From Ampullaceana balthica (taxonomy: Eukaryota > Mollusca > Gastropoda > Lymnaeidae): a stretch of 64,000 nucleotides of DNA. The stretch is from the NCBI GenBank assembly GCA_944989445.1, contig CALYLW010000333.1, positions 53,417 through 117,416 of the forward strand, read 5' to 3'. The translations under genes were made by a program, and so were the position numbers. Numbering within the stretch: position 1 is the first letter of the stretch; every line of letters begins with the position of its first letter. The notes under the pieces are model-generated. The model did not search any database. It worked only from the letters and a program-made list of their open reading frames with translations, and had not been told where the DNA came from. Below are positions 1 through 9,827 of the stretch, in pieces.

Positions 1-117
1 CATACGGAATAAGAAAGGTGTTTTTATCCTTATGTCTATCTGAGGGTTGTATTAAGTTATCTTTGTGTTGTATTTCTAAATTAGAGTTAATTGCTTTATG
101 TATGATTACTACTTTGC
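1..117 (-). mobile_element. 5'-truncated LINE fragment (3' part lies off the left edge)
   Basis: Bases 1-117 are nearly identical to 58102-58218, which is inside the C-terminal coding part of the LINE at 57.9-61.0 kb and in the same orientation. Similarity stops abruptly near 117. Because the element runs on the minus strand, this is its 5' truncation point, as is usual for non-LTR retrotransposons. The rest, including the 3' tail, would be left of the window. No working gene is encoded here. Confidence 0.85.
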
Positions 118-287
118 TTTAACATTATTGAATACATCAATTATTTAACATCGCAATTCTAGAGGAGCACACATTAACATTTCCTCTTCAACTGTTTGAA
201 AAATGTTGCATTAAAAAAAATGTACCATTTAATGTGCATATTGAATTAAAAAGTAAACTATTAAATTGGTTTGATATTAACAGCCAT
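118..287. other. AT-rich stretch, nothing recognised
   Basis: Low-complexity AT-rich DNA between the LINE fragment and the first MITE copy. No open frame or RNA feature is visible. Confidence 0.5.
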
Positions 288-400
288 GCGCAGTGGCGTC
301 AGTAGGGGTGCGAGGGCGGGGGGGGGGCGGCAGCCCCGGGTGACACTATCATGGGGGTGACACCAAAATATAAAATTTTAGTGTGTACGATTTTATTATT
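288..400 (+). mobile_element. MITE-A, left-end fragment
   Basis: Begins with GCAGTGGCGTCAGTAGGGG, a variant of the terminal sequence of the MITE-A family defined by the copies at 533 and 5815. It continues with the family signature of a G-run, CCCCGGGTGACAC and ACACCAAAATATAAAATT. The right terminus is absent. Confidence 0.6.
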
Positions 401-532
401 TTTAAAAAGTCACATTTTTTTCACCTAGAAAGAAATTATTCAAACAATCGCCTCCTATCTTCATCAGCGTTCTTTTGTTGTGTGCTATTTTAAGGGTCAC
501 CGTCACGAAATTATTTAGTAAGTTACACTAAG

Positions 533-1145
533 CAGAGGCGTCACTAGAGGGGTGCGAGGGGCGCTGACCGCAAGGGATGACACAAAAATGTAAAGTTCTG
601 TATGTTCTCTTTATTTGGCACTGGAAGACTCGGAGGAGTTCTATTAGTTAGGGGCCGTCTATCAATGACGTCACGTGCAGAGGGGGGAGGGTGTCACGCA
701 TTTGTGACGAGGTGTTACGAGGTGTGTGTGTGTAAGAAATATGACGTCACATCAAAAACGCGCAAATTTAAATAAGAGATCCACTTAAATATTTGATTGT
801 TAACAATTTATTTAATGACGTTTTCAATGGCTTCACACGTGTTACGATATTAGAGTGCAGACTTACATTAAATACATACTTAAATGATAAAAAACCATGC
901 AACATGCAAAGTTTCAGTAAGAAAATAAGGCTTATTTTCGGGGTTGGGTGGGGGGGGGGTAATGCTTTGAACCGTCATATTGGAAGGAGAGTCTAAATTT
1001 TTGTGACGAAGCATGACGAGTAGGGGAGGGGTGGGGTAAATCGGCCACCATCGCGTGACTTCATTTATGGACGGCCCCTTAAGTCGTGAAGGGGTGGCGA
1101 CATGACCTACCGCCCCGGGTGACACTCATCCTAATGACGCCTCTG
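533..1145 (+). mobile_element. MITE-A copy, interrupted by a nested MITE
   Basis: Starts CAGAGGCGTCACTAG and ends CTAATGACGCCTCTG, so the termini are inverted repeats of about 15 bp. Without the insertion at 651-1078 it is about 185 bp, close to the uninterrupted copy at 5815-6020, and shares ACAAAAATGTAAAGTTCTGTATG with it in slightly altered form. The CAG start and GGCGT termini resemble non-autonomous hAT elements, but I see no 8-bp target duplication, so the superfamily is uncertain. Confidence 0.75.
651..1078. mobile_element. Harbinger-like MITE nested in MITE-A
   Basis: Inverted termini GGGGCCGTCTATCAATGA (left) and the complement of TCATTTATGGACGGCCCC (right), about 24 bp with three or four mismatches. 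TTA lies immediately on both sides (648-650 and 1079-1081), and the flanking MITE-A sequence resumes without loss. A 3-bp TWA target duplication and GGG-starting termini are typical of PIF/Harbinger elements. The 428 bp contain no transposase. A degraded relative is at 15225-15670. Confidence 0.75.
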
Positions 1146-1850
1146 GACATACACACGTTACCTTCGTTTTTAAGCCATTATTTTAAATGCCACAGATAGG
1201 ATATTGGATACAGTCAAATCATGTGGATTATAGTTGTAAGTTGTATATATTCAATTTAAAAAATATATTTTCTGGTAGGAGCCGGTTCAATGATGGAATT
1301 ATGGTCCAAGCGTAAGCGTACACGGGACGGATTTTAAATGTATCTATCGGATTCTAGCTGATTTTAGCGGATTTTTATATGTCCCCAATGAGTCTGCATT
1401 ACCCCCAAGAATCCCCATGTTACCCCAAATAGGGCAATTTACCCCTGTTAGCCGACCCCGACCACTCCTGGGCTAGATACTAGTTATTTATTTGAAGTCT
1501 ATACATACAGTACGGTTGGCCTCTTCACAGCCTATTTACCAGTCAGCTTTCATTACCTTCAAATCTATTTCTCCCTTCCACACACGTGATGCCCGGGTGA
1601 GTGGGTGGCAGCTGAGTGATCTTCTGTGTGTTGCGTTTGTCAATTTGTTTCGACGACAATGAACCGTCAATAGTTGACACTTTCGCTCTGGTGACAAGGA
1701 TTTTGATAGCGCCACGTTGTAACACTGTTAATTGCTGTAAAATTTGATAACGACAATCTGCATTAATCACGCCTGTTAACCTGTTCAAACCAACGGTGAA
1801 GTCTCTAAGAAGGACAAACCGGAAAAGGGCTTCAAAACAAGTTACTGTTA
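1146..1850. other. No gene recognised
   Basis: Mixed-composition DNA. The short open frames present show no domain or codon bias. No transposon terminus is recognised. Confidence 0.4.
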
Positions 1851-3243
1851 AAACAACAAAGAGGACCTAAAGAGCTTTGAACAAATAAACTCAAACAAAC
1901 AACAAACAGGACCTAGAGAGCTTTGAACAAATAAACTCAAACAGGACCTAGAGAGCTTTGAACAAATAAACTCAAACAGGACCTAGAGAGCTTTGAACAA
2001 ATAAACTCAAACAGGACCTAGAGAGCTTTGAACAAATAAACTCAAACAGGACCTAGAGAGCTTTGAGCAAATAAACTCAAACAAACAACAAACAGGACCT
2101 AGAGAGCTTTGAACAAATAAACTAAAACAAACAACAAACAGGATCTAGAGAGCTTTGAACAAATAAACTAAAACAAACAACAAACAGGACCTAGAGAGCT
2201 TTGAATAAATAAACTAAAACAAACAACAAACAGGACCTAGAGAGCTTTGAACAAATAAACTAAAACAAACAACAAACAGGACCTAGAGAGCTTTGAACAA
2301 ATAAACTAAAACAAACAACAAACAGGACCTACAGAGCTTTGAACAAATAAACAACAAACAGGACCTAGAGAGCTTTGAACAAATAAACTAAAACAAACAA
2401 CAAACAGGACCTAGAGAGCTTTGAACAAATAAACTAAAACAAACAACAAACAGGACCTAGAGAGCTTTGAACAAATAAACTAAAACAAACAACAAACAGG
2501 ACCTAGAGAGCTTTGAACAAATAAACTAAAACAAACAACAAACAGGACCTAGAGAGCTTTGAACAAATAAACTAAAACAAACAACAAACAGGATCTAGAG
2601 AGCTTTGAACAAATAAACTCAAACAGGACCTAGAGAGCTTTGAACAAATAAACTCAAACAGGACCTAGAGAGCTTTGAGCAAATAAACTCAAACAAACAA
2701 CAAACAGGACCTAGAGAGCTTTGAACAAATAAACTAAAACAAACAACAAACAGGATCTAGAGAGCTTTGAACAAATAAACTAAAACAAACAACAAACAGG
2801 ACCTAGAGAGCTTTGAACAAATAAACTAAAACAAACAACAAACAGGACCAGAGAGCTTTGAACAAATAAACTCAAACAAACAACAAACAGGACCTAGAGA
2901 GTTTGAACAAATAAACAACAAACAGGACCTAGAGAGCTTTGAATAAATAAACTAAAACAAACAACAAACAGGACCAGAGAGCTTTGAACAAATAAACTAA
3001 AACAAACAACAAACAGGACCTAGAGAGCTTTGAACAAATAAACTAAAACAAACAACAAACAGGACCTAGAGAGCTTTGAACAAATAAACTAAAACAAAAA
3101 ACAAACAGGACCTAGAGAGCTTTGAACAAATAAACTAAAACAAACAACAAACAGGACCAGAGAGCTTTGAACAAATAAACTCAAACAAACAACAAACAGG
3201 ACCTAGAGAGCTTTCAACAAATAAACTCAAACAAACAACAAAG
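1851..3243 (+). repeat. Minisatellite, 35-bp and 46-bp units
   Basis: Roughly thirty tandem copies of AGGACCTAGAGAGCTTTGAA followed by CAAATAAACT. Two unit lengths alternate: a 35-bp form ending CTCAAAC, and a 46-bp form with an extra AAACAAACAAC segment. Some units have small deletions (for example loss of CT giving AGGACCAGAG). The pattern of 35- and 46-bp blocks is itself partly repeated, which suggests duplication of multi-unit blocks. Confidence 0.95.
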
Positions 3244-4129
3244 ACGACCAAGCTCAAGTGTTTTTTTCCGACATTACAAATTTTCTGATTTTCTCAGTCA
3301 TTGTATGTCACGACCGGAAGTGTGATCAAACTCGTGTGGAGTTCAGGACCTAAGTCCCCGAAACATGTGATTGGTCCAAATTGCCCCGACCTAAAAATAA
3401 AATTAATATTGACTAATTTCTCAGAAAGTTAATAACTTTAAAGTCTTGTCAAGCGCATATTTAAAAATTGTAACCAGGGAATAAATTAATTGGATTTTAA
3501 AAAATAGAATAATTGTGCGAATGAAGTATTCATTAAGCAGTGATGAAGAAACAAGTTTAAGAAAATAAATAACCATTTTTATTCTGAGAGATACTTAAAA
3601 TATTATATGCACATTAATCATGGACATTACTTTGACTTTGAGTGGTCGTTACTTTGACATTAATTAGTAATTACTTAGTAATTTCATTACTTCGGCATCT
3701 AAATTGTTGGATGAACACCATACAGAAAGAAACCGTTCTGTTTTTCTAGGTTCGATACTGAGAGGGGAATTAGATTGTGTTTATGACAGTGTAAGTAAGA
3801 GTTATTTATGGTGACAATATCGAAGTCTTAGGTGTGACGTCATGTACAGCTGACATGTTCACGAAGTCTTAATTGTGACGTCATGTACTGCTGACATGTT
3901 CACGAGGCCCTTTAATGGCTTGTGTGTAGAATTGGGCTTTTAATTGAATATCAAGAAAAACACTCAAACAGCACCAAATTATAGAGGATTTCGAACCCAT
4001 CAAGTTCTTTCTATTATCGGAGAGCTGAACTTGAGCAAGTAAGTATCGCATTTTTCGAAGTTAAGTATTGTTTAAAAAAAACAAACTTCAAACTAATCCA
4101 TTGCGTACACTAACTTACAGGCTCCGTTG
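3244..4129. other. No gene; contains a 41-bp duplication with a CRE-like site
   Basis: Mostly unremarkable AT-rich sequence. At 3821-3861 and 3862-3902 a 41-bp segment is duplicated, each copy carrying GTGACGTCATG, a cAMP-response-element-like octamer. No gene nearby explains it. Confidence 0.5.
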
Positions 4130-4344
4130 AGAGGCGTCGCCATGGTTGTTGTCACCCAGTGCGGTAGTTCATGGTGTCAACCTCCCCTCACCCCTCACGA
4201 CTTACCCCCATGGATCTCCTGTGAGTCTGTTAGTGCCAATTAACGGGTACATACAGACTTTTACAGTTTGGTGTTCACCCTTTGTGATGGTGTCACCCGG
4301 TGCGGTCCGCTATCCCGCACCACCACCCGCCAGTTATGCCTCTG
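4130..4344 (-). mobile_element. MITE-A copy
   Basis: Read on the minus strand this has the family order: terminal GAGGCATAAC, the CCGCACCGGGTGACACC block, ACACCAAACTGTAAAAGTCT, a GTAAGTCGTGAGGGG block and terminal GGCGACGCCTCT. It is more diverged than the 5815 copy. Confidence 0.65.
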
Positions 4345-4817
4345 GTTACGTTAACAAACAAATGTCTTTTCATTAGCGTACGGCGAGCGTGCAAGGCTCT
4401 GCACGCCAAATGAAATTCTTTTGCACGCGTAGGTATTTTTTAAAATTCTAAATTACAAAAATATGAATTTTAACCGTTGGACTTCGCGCCAGCGGAATAA
4501 CTCGTCTCACTTTATCAGCCAATAAACGAGTTGCCTCGCTTTACTCTGAATCATCTGTTTTATCCGTTTAGTGTAGTCAGCCATTGTCATGAAACAAATA
4601 GGCCGTGTCCATCAATCAATCCATTATTTACAGCCACCCAAAGATAAACTTCACGAAAAAAAAATTAGGTCTATCCCAAGAATATTGCTTTCTTTTCTCT
4701 CATCTGATCAGTTCCATTCGCGGGTGAATTTAGTCAAGGATGTGGGGTCATGGAAAAAACTCAATTCACGGGTCATTATTGAAAAAAAACAACCCAACTG
4801 TGGTTTTCTGTTGTCTT

Positions 4818-4914
4818 GACCCAAGAGACCTTGACCCAAGAGACCTTGACCCAAGAGACATTGACCCAAGAGACCTTGACCCAAGAGACCTTGACCCAAG
4901 AGACCTTGACACAG
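4818..4914 (+). repeat. 15-bp minisatellite
   Basis: Six full copies and a partial copy of CTTGACCCAAGAGAC, one with CATTG instead of CTTG. The period is five codons, so frames stay open on both strands (DPRDL on plus). No gene context supports a protein. Confidence 0.9.
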
Positions 4915-5130
4915 ACGATTAAATAGAACACAACCAATAATTACTGTACATGCCTTTGAAGTAATTGTTAGCGGACTAAGTGGTAACCATATTCTCACTG
5001 TAGAATGCAACTTCAGCCTTTGTTTGTGTAAATAAATCTACGTTGTTAAAACAGGGTATGTCTAGGCATGACAAGACGTCACAGAACAACGAACGTTTCC
5101 TCAAAAAAAAAGCCTTCCTCATTGAATAAA

Positions 5131-5665
5131 TAGATCGAACCTTCCCGCTGCTGACGCCTGAGATCAAACCTTCCAGCTGCTGACGCCTTAAACCAAACCT
5201 TCCCTCTGCTGACGCCTTAGATCAAACCTTCCCGCTGCTGACGCCTTAGATCGAACTTTCCAGCTGCTGACACCTTAGATCAAACCTTCCCTCTGCTGAC
5301 GCCTTAGATCAAACCTTCCAGCTGATGACGCCTTAGATCGAACTTTCCCGCTGCTGACGCCTTAAACCAAACCTTCCCTCTGCTGACGCCTTAGATCAAA
5401 CCTTCCCGCTGCTGACGCCTTAGATCGAACTTTCCAGCTGCTGACACCTTAGATCAAACCTTCCCTCTGCTGACGCCTGAGATTAAACCTTCCCGCTGCT
5501 GACGCCTTAGATCAAACCTTCCCGCTGCTCACGCCTTAAACCAAACCTTCCCGCTGCTGACGCATTAGATCAAACCTTCCCGCTGCTGACGCCTTAAACC
5601 AAACCTTCCCGCTGCTGACGCCTTAGATCAAACCTTCCCGCTGCTCACGCCTTATATCGAAACTT
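5131..5665 (+). repeat. 29-bp minisatellite
   Basis: About eighteen tandem copies of GCCTTAGATCAAACCTTCCC followed by GCTGCTGAC. Variants include AAACCAAACC, TCCAGCTG and TCCCTCTGC. Higher-order patterning is visible: the order of variant types partly recurs. Confidence 0.93.
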
Positions 5666-5814
5666 CAAGCTACCGACGCTTATATTAGCCTAAAACTCCT
5701 TACCTGGAAGAAATGGGAAAAAAAATGTCACAGAAGAAAAAAAAAGTTACATAATGCAAATCTTCAACAAACAAAAATAATGAAGGATTTCGCAGAAATG
5801 TAGACGCCCTCTAT

Positions 5815-6020
5815 CAGTGGCGTCACGAGGGGGGGGGGTGTGAGAGGTGTGGACCGCACCGAATGACACCCTCACAAGGGGTAACACCAAAATGTAAAAT
5901 TCTGTATGTTTCCGTTATTTGGTATTGGCAGCCTCGGAGGAGATCTACGCGGTAAGTCGTGAGGGGGGGGGGCACTTTGAGCTAACGCACTGTGTGATAC
6001 CAACCCTAGTGACGCCTCTG
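5815..6020 (+). mobile_element. MITE-A, complete uninterrupted copy
   Basis: 206 bp running from CAGTGGCGTCACGAGG to CCTAGTGACGCCTCTG. It includes CCGCACCGAATGACACC and ACACCAAAATGTAAAATTCT. It is the best reference copy in the window, and shows the empty site (CGGTAAGTCGTG) into which the Harbinger-like MITE inserted in the 533 copy. Confidence 0.8.
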
Positions 6021-7064
6021 CACACTATACTTTATGGCAAGTGTTTGTATTGAAAGAAGATCGCGCCTATGGATGGATTTATTTTAAATACTTTTTTGGA
6101 AAACCGCTTCCTGGACAGACTTTCTTCGCGTAGTGCACTAAGGATAAGGTGGTAAACAACAATAAACAGAGTTAAACACAAGCATACACATAATTGCGAC
6201 AAACAAGATAGACAAATGAGTAGAAAGAAAGTTTTTCAATTCCAACGAAAATCATGTGTGTTATATGTATAAAGCCACGATCAATATGTATAGTAACAAG
6301 TAAAAAAAACTTTCATTTTTTACACGCTTTTATTTAAGTCACACTGTTTGTATGTTGTATCCATCCATCCATCCTTCTTTCAAATCTTGAAACGTAAAAT
6401 TAAACCACTTCTGATGGTCCTAGAGATCTCAAAATTTTACCACAGATAGATCTTGGATGACAATGCATTGTAACAAAATTTCAGATCGATCAAATGTACC
6501 GTAATTAAATTAATCAATTTTTAGTTTATCTCTATTTATCACTATTTAGAAGGTATAGTCGTCTGCTAGAGTTGACCTCCACGGCTCACTGGTTTCACTC
6601 CAGCCCTCGTTTACCAAATTCCCCAGTTTACATCAAGGGCAGGGGAGATCAGCGCGTTTCAGTCTGTAAATGTTTGTAAATAAAAGCGTGTCCTTTTTAA
6701 AAAAAGATTTTTATACATTTTCCTTTTACAATATCTTTCTGTTTTTCATGACTGGTGGGCTATCAAACTATGTACCATGCATGCTCATACTGTGACGGGA
6801 GCGTTTCACCCAGTCCTTCTATAAAGTCACACTCGATGGTAAACAAAGTATGACGTGCAATAACAACAAAACTCTTTACACTAGCATAAACATAAGAAAT
6901 AACATACTGCATTTTTTTTTACAATTGACAGTAACCTCACGAAATTTATTGTTTCCAGATCTTATTCATCATCAAAAACTTCACATCTTACATCTTCGCC
7001 TAAATGAGTCACCTCAGCTTGAAGATTACTGTTCTAACCCTAAGGCCCTGGACTACCATTGACG
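6021..7064. other. Upstream region of the GPCR gene, with one dispersed repeat
   Basis: 6391-6545 is a partial copy of the repeat also found at 19196 and, inverted, near 55800. It has ACCACTTCTGATGG, CCACAGATAGATCTTGG and the core TTTCAGATCGATC. Two pyrimidine-rich tracts ending in AG, near 6928 and 6959, could be splice acceptors for a 5' untranslated exon of the receptor gene, but nothing proves it. No TATA box is evident. Confidence 0.4.
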
Positions 7065-9329
7065 ATGTCTAACAACCCGGAAGTAAGTCAGGTGATCGCC
7101 GCGTTACTCATCTTAACTTGTGTTGCCACAATTCTCATGACCAATGGCGCTCTCGTCTACCGGACCGCTCAGTCGTGCGCCTTCTGGACGGAGCCAAAAC
7201 GGCTCACCCTGCTCTCAATGGCGATGGCGGACGTGGTCTTCGCACTGTTCCCGCTGACCGTCCTCTGCTCCTCGTTGCTCATGGGCTTCGTGACGTCATG
7301 CAGCGTGACGTCACTGGCCTACGTGTACTGTCTCCTCCTCAACTGCGTCTACGGTCTCGGCCTGCTCTCGCTGGGGGTCGAGATGCTGCACCGTCGCAGG
7401 ACCTGCAACTCCTCTCGCAGAATCAGGTTGCTCATCTCTTTTCTGTTGAGTAGCTCCCCTTGGATACTTGGGCTCACCACCGTGGTCCCTGTGTGTCTCG
7501 GTCACGTGAAGCTGGAAAGCTGCGAGGCCAAGAAACCCCCGGATGTACCCAAGGCGCAAGTCGTGGCGTCCGTCATTTTACCAGCCTGCGCCGCCGTACT
7601 GGTCAGTGTCATGATTCAGAGGGGCCTGGTCCGACTGTCGTCCGGCGACCGACACTGGGACGAGGCGGCATCATCCCAGGTCTTGGCCATATCCAGAATG
7701 GGGGTCAGCGGTCTCCATGGCAACGAGAGGCCCGCGTATACTAGCCTGCCGACACTGCATGCTTCATCAGAAAATAAAGCGAACCTTCGTGACCGACGGC
7801 TTGATGATGTGGACACCCGTGGCAGTCGTATGAGCCAGAGTTCGCCGACAAACGTTTTTCCGGGCCCGGCGGGGGCCGATGTGAACTGTCCCGATGAACG
7901 GGCCGGGACCATCAACACCGTCAGCCAACACGAGTCGATGAGATCCCTCCACGCCAGCACCGGTCAGCACGCTCCACCACACCAAGCTCAGTGGCGGCTC
8001 TCGACGTTCAACGTGCTCCAGCATCACTCCTCGTTCAAACACGTTCAACAACCTTCGGCCAGGGACAACCCCGAAACAGCACGGGCCGATGGATGGCAAC
8101 CTCAGATTTATGACCGCCCCCAACCCGCCCCCAGCAGCAACGAACGCCAACAGATTCATAGCTACCCTACAGCAGCTAATGAGAACTTGACTCGTCTCAA
8201 TCCTAATCACTATGGAAACAGCAGAAGTGCTCTAATTTATAACAACCCAAATCCGAATGAAGATAACAGAGATGCTCAAATTTATAAAATCCCAAATTCA
8301 AATGAAGAGAATAGAAGAGATCTGATTTATAGCAATACAAACCAAAATAAAGGAAATATAGGCGCTCTAATTTATATCAACCCTAACCCTAATGAAGAGA
8401 ACAGAGGTGCTCTAATTTATAGTAACCCTAACTCTAATGAAGAGAACAGAGGTGCTCTAATTTATAGCAATCCTAACCCAAATGAAGAGAACAGAGGTGA
8501 TCTAATTTATAGTAACCCTAACCCTAATGAAGAGAACAGAGGTGCTCTAATTTATAGCAATCCTAACCCAAATGAAGAAAACAGAGATGCTCTAATTTAT
8601 AAAATCCCAAATCCAAATGAAGAGAATAGAAGAGATCTAATTTATAACAATCCAAACCCGAATGAAGACAGTGGAAGCGTTTTAATTTATGACAATCCAA
8701 ACTCAAGTGAACCGAATAGGACAGCTCTAGCTTATAACAATCAAAACCGCAATGATAACACTAGAGGTGATCAAATCTATAGCAACTCCCAACCTTCAGA
8801 GGACAGAGCGCTGTCTCTTATTTACGACCATCCCCAACCGACAAGAACCAGCCTGCAACGCACTCTGAAGTTAAGCTGTCCTCAGACACCCCAAACATCG
8901 GACTTAAAATCACAGACCTACGCTCACCCACCTGACACCGACAACACCACAAAACTCCACGCATCCCATAAGGCGCATCTTCCGCCGAACGTCGGCACGG
9001 GCTCTGGAGATGACCCCCCGCTGTCGGCGGACATCACCGACTACCAGCCTCGTTTGTTCTTCGATATCGACCCCGAGCACCGCGCATGCGCTGACGAGAG
9101 CAAAGGGGCGGTCCTTGAGGAGGAGGAGGAGGCTACGATGGCGACGTCGTGCAGTGATGAGGAGAAGAGGAGGCTTTGTTTAACTTGTGTTTTCTACTTG
9201 GTGTACGTCATAATACTAGCGAGTACATTCATCGGCGTTGACAGGCATATCAACCTCGTCATAGGCGGGTTAATCATGGTGATAAGATCTTTCACAACAC
9301 CGATACTGCTGCTATCAACCTCGTCATAG
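7065..9329 (+). CDS. Class A-like seven-helix receptor with giant third intracellular loop
   Basis: The start chosen is the ATG at 7065: an in-frame TAA lies at 7041, position -3 is A, and the TTG at 7059 is not a credible animal start. The protein is 754 residues. Helices 1-5 lie at about 8-32, 47-73, 80-106, 122-146 and 165-188. Helices 6 and 7 lie at about 704-724 and 728-749. Family landmarks visible are N27 (helix 1), the MAD motif with D56 (helix 2), C79 and C153 (likely disulphide), W133 (helix 4) and P173 (helix 5). The DRY motif is replaced by E106-M-L, helix 6 lacks CWxP, and NPxxY reads TPILL. Loop 3 spans about 500 residues, with a 15-residue repeat near 385-575 and an acidic run near 685. 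The cytoplasmic tail is almost absent, so helix 8 is missing. The ligand is unknown. Base composition is clearly more GC-rich than its surroundings. The C-terminus is altered by the 65-bp array that starts at 9249. It is probably a membrane receptor, perhaps an atypical or orphan one. Confidence 0.72.
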   Translation: MSNNPEVSQVIAALLILTCVATILMTNGALVYRTAQSCAFWTEPKRLTLLSMAMADVVFALFPLTVLCSSLLMGFVTSCSVTSLAYVYCLLLNCVYGLGLLSLGVEMLHRRRTCNSSRRIRLLISFLLSSSPWILGLTTVVPVCLGHVKLESCEAKKPPDVPKAQVVASVILPACAAVLVSVMIQRGLVRLSSGDRHWDEAASSQVLAISRMGVSGLHGNERPAYTSLPTLHASSENKANLRDRRLDDVDTRGSRMSQSSPTNVFPGPAGADVNCPDERAGTINTVSQHESMRSLHASTGQHAPPHQAQWRLSTFNVLQHHSSFKHVQQPSARDNPETARADGWQPQIYDRPQPAPSSNERQQIHSYPTAANENLTRLNPNHYGNSRSALIYNNPNPNEDNRDAQIYKIPNSNEENRRDLIYSNTNQNKGNIGALIYINPNPNEENRGALIYSNPNSNEENRGALIYSNPNPNEENRGDLIYSNPNPNEENRGALIYSNPNPNEENRDALIYKIPNPNEENRRDLIYNNPNPNEDSGSVLIYDNPNSSEPNRTALAYNNQNRNDNTRGDQIYSNSQPSEDRALSLIYDHPQPTRTSLQRTLKLSCPQTPQTSDLKSQTYAHPPDTDNTTKLHASHKAHLPPNVGTGSGDDPPLSADITDYQPRLFFDIDPEHRACADESKGAVLEEEEEATMATSCSDEEKRRLCLTCVFYLVYVIILASTFIGVDRHINLVIGGLIMVIRSFTTPILLLSTSS
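8221..8790 (+). repeat. In-frame 45-bp coding repeat in the receptor loop
   Basis: About twelve units of 45 bp encode variants of LIYSNPNPNEENRGA (15 residues). Central units are nearly identical, while outer ones diverge (IYKIPNSNEENRRD, IYDNPNSSEPNRTA). The period keeps the frame. The region is hydrophilic, Asn/Pro/Glu-rich and probably disordered, with one Tyr per unit. The graded divergence suggests expansion from the centre. Confidence 0.9.
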
Positions 9330-9768
9330 GCGGGTTAATCATGGTGATAAGATCTTTCACAACACCGATACTGCTGCTATCAACCTCGTCATAGGCGGGT
9401 TAATCATGGTGATAAGATCTTTCACAACACCGATACTGCTGCTATCAACCTCGTCATAGGCGGGTTAATCATGGTGATAAGATCTTTCACAACACCGATA
9501 CTGCTGCTATCAACCTCGTCATAGGCGGGTTAATCATGGTGATAAGATCTTTCACAACACCGATACTGCTGCTATCAACCTCGTCATAGGCGGGTTAATC
9601 ATGGTGATAAGATCTTTCACAACACCGATACTGCTGCTATCAACCTCGTCATAGGCGGGTTAATCATGGTGATAAGATCTTTCACAACACCGATACTGCT
9701 GCTATCAACCTCGTCATAGGCGGGTTAATCATGGTGATAAGATCTTTCACAACACCGATACTGCTCTT
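9249..9768 (+). repeat. 65-bp tandem array containing the last receptor helix
   Basis: Eight copies starting at 9249, 9314, 9379, 9444, 9509, 9574, 9639 and 9704, visually identical except for the last three bases of the final one. The unit encodes most of helix 7 of the receptor. Because 65 is not a multiple of three, the frame shifts at the second copy and stops at 9327-9329. Downstream of the last copy, in the frame of the first, the sequence reads LLFNYSQY and then TAA at 9785-9787, evidently the original C-terminus. Confidence 0.95.
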
Positions 9769-9827
9769 CAACTATTCGCAATATTAAAAAAGAATAATTT
9801 TTAAAAACCATTCTTTTCTTAACCATA

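Noticed and set aside
4740..4922. DPRDL-repeat protein
   Set aside because: A 15-bp minisatellite with no gene context; frames are open on both strands by period.
7059..7064. TTG start for the receptor, two codons before the ATG
   Set aside because: Animal genes do not normally start at TTG. The ATG at 7065 has A at -3 and an upstream in-frame stop.
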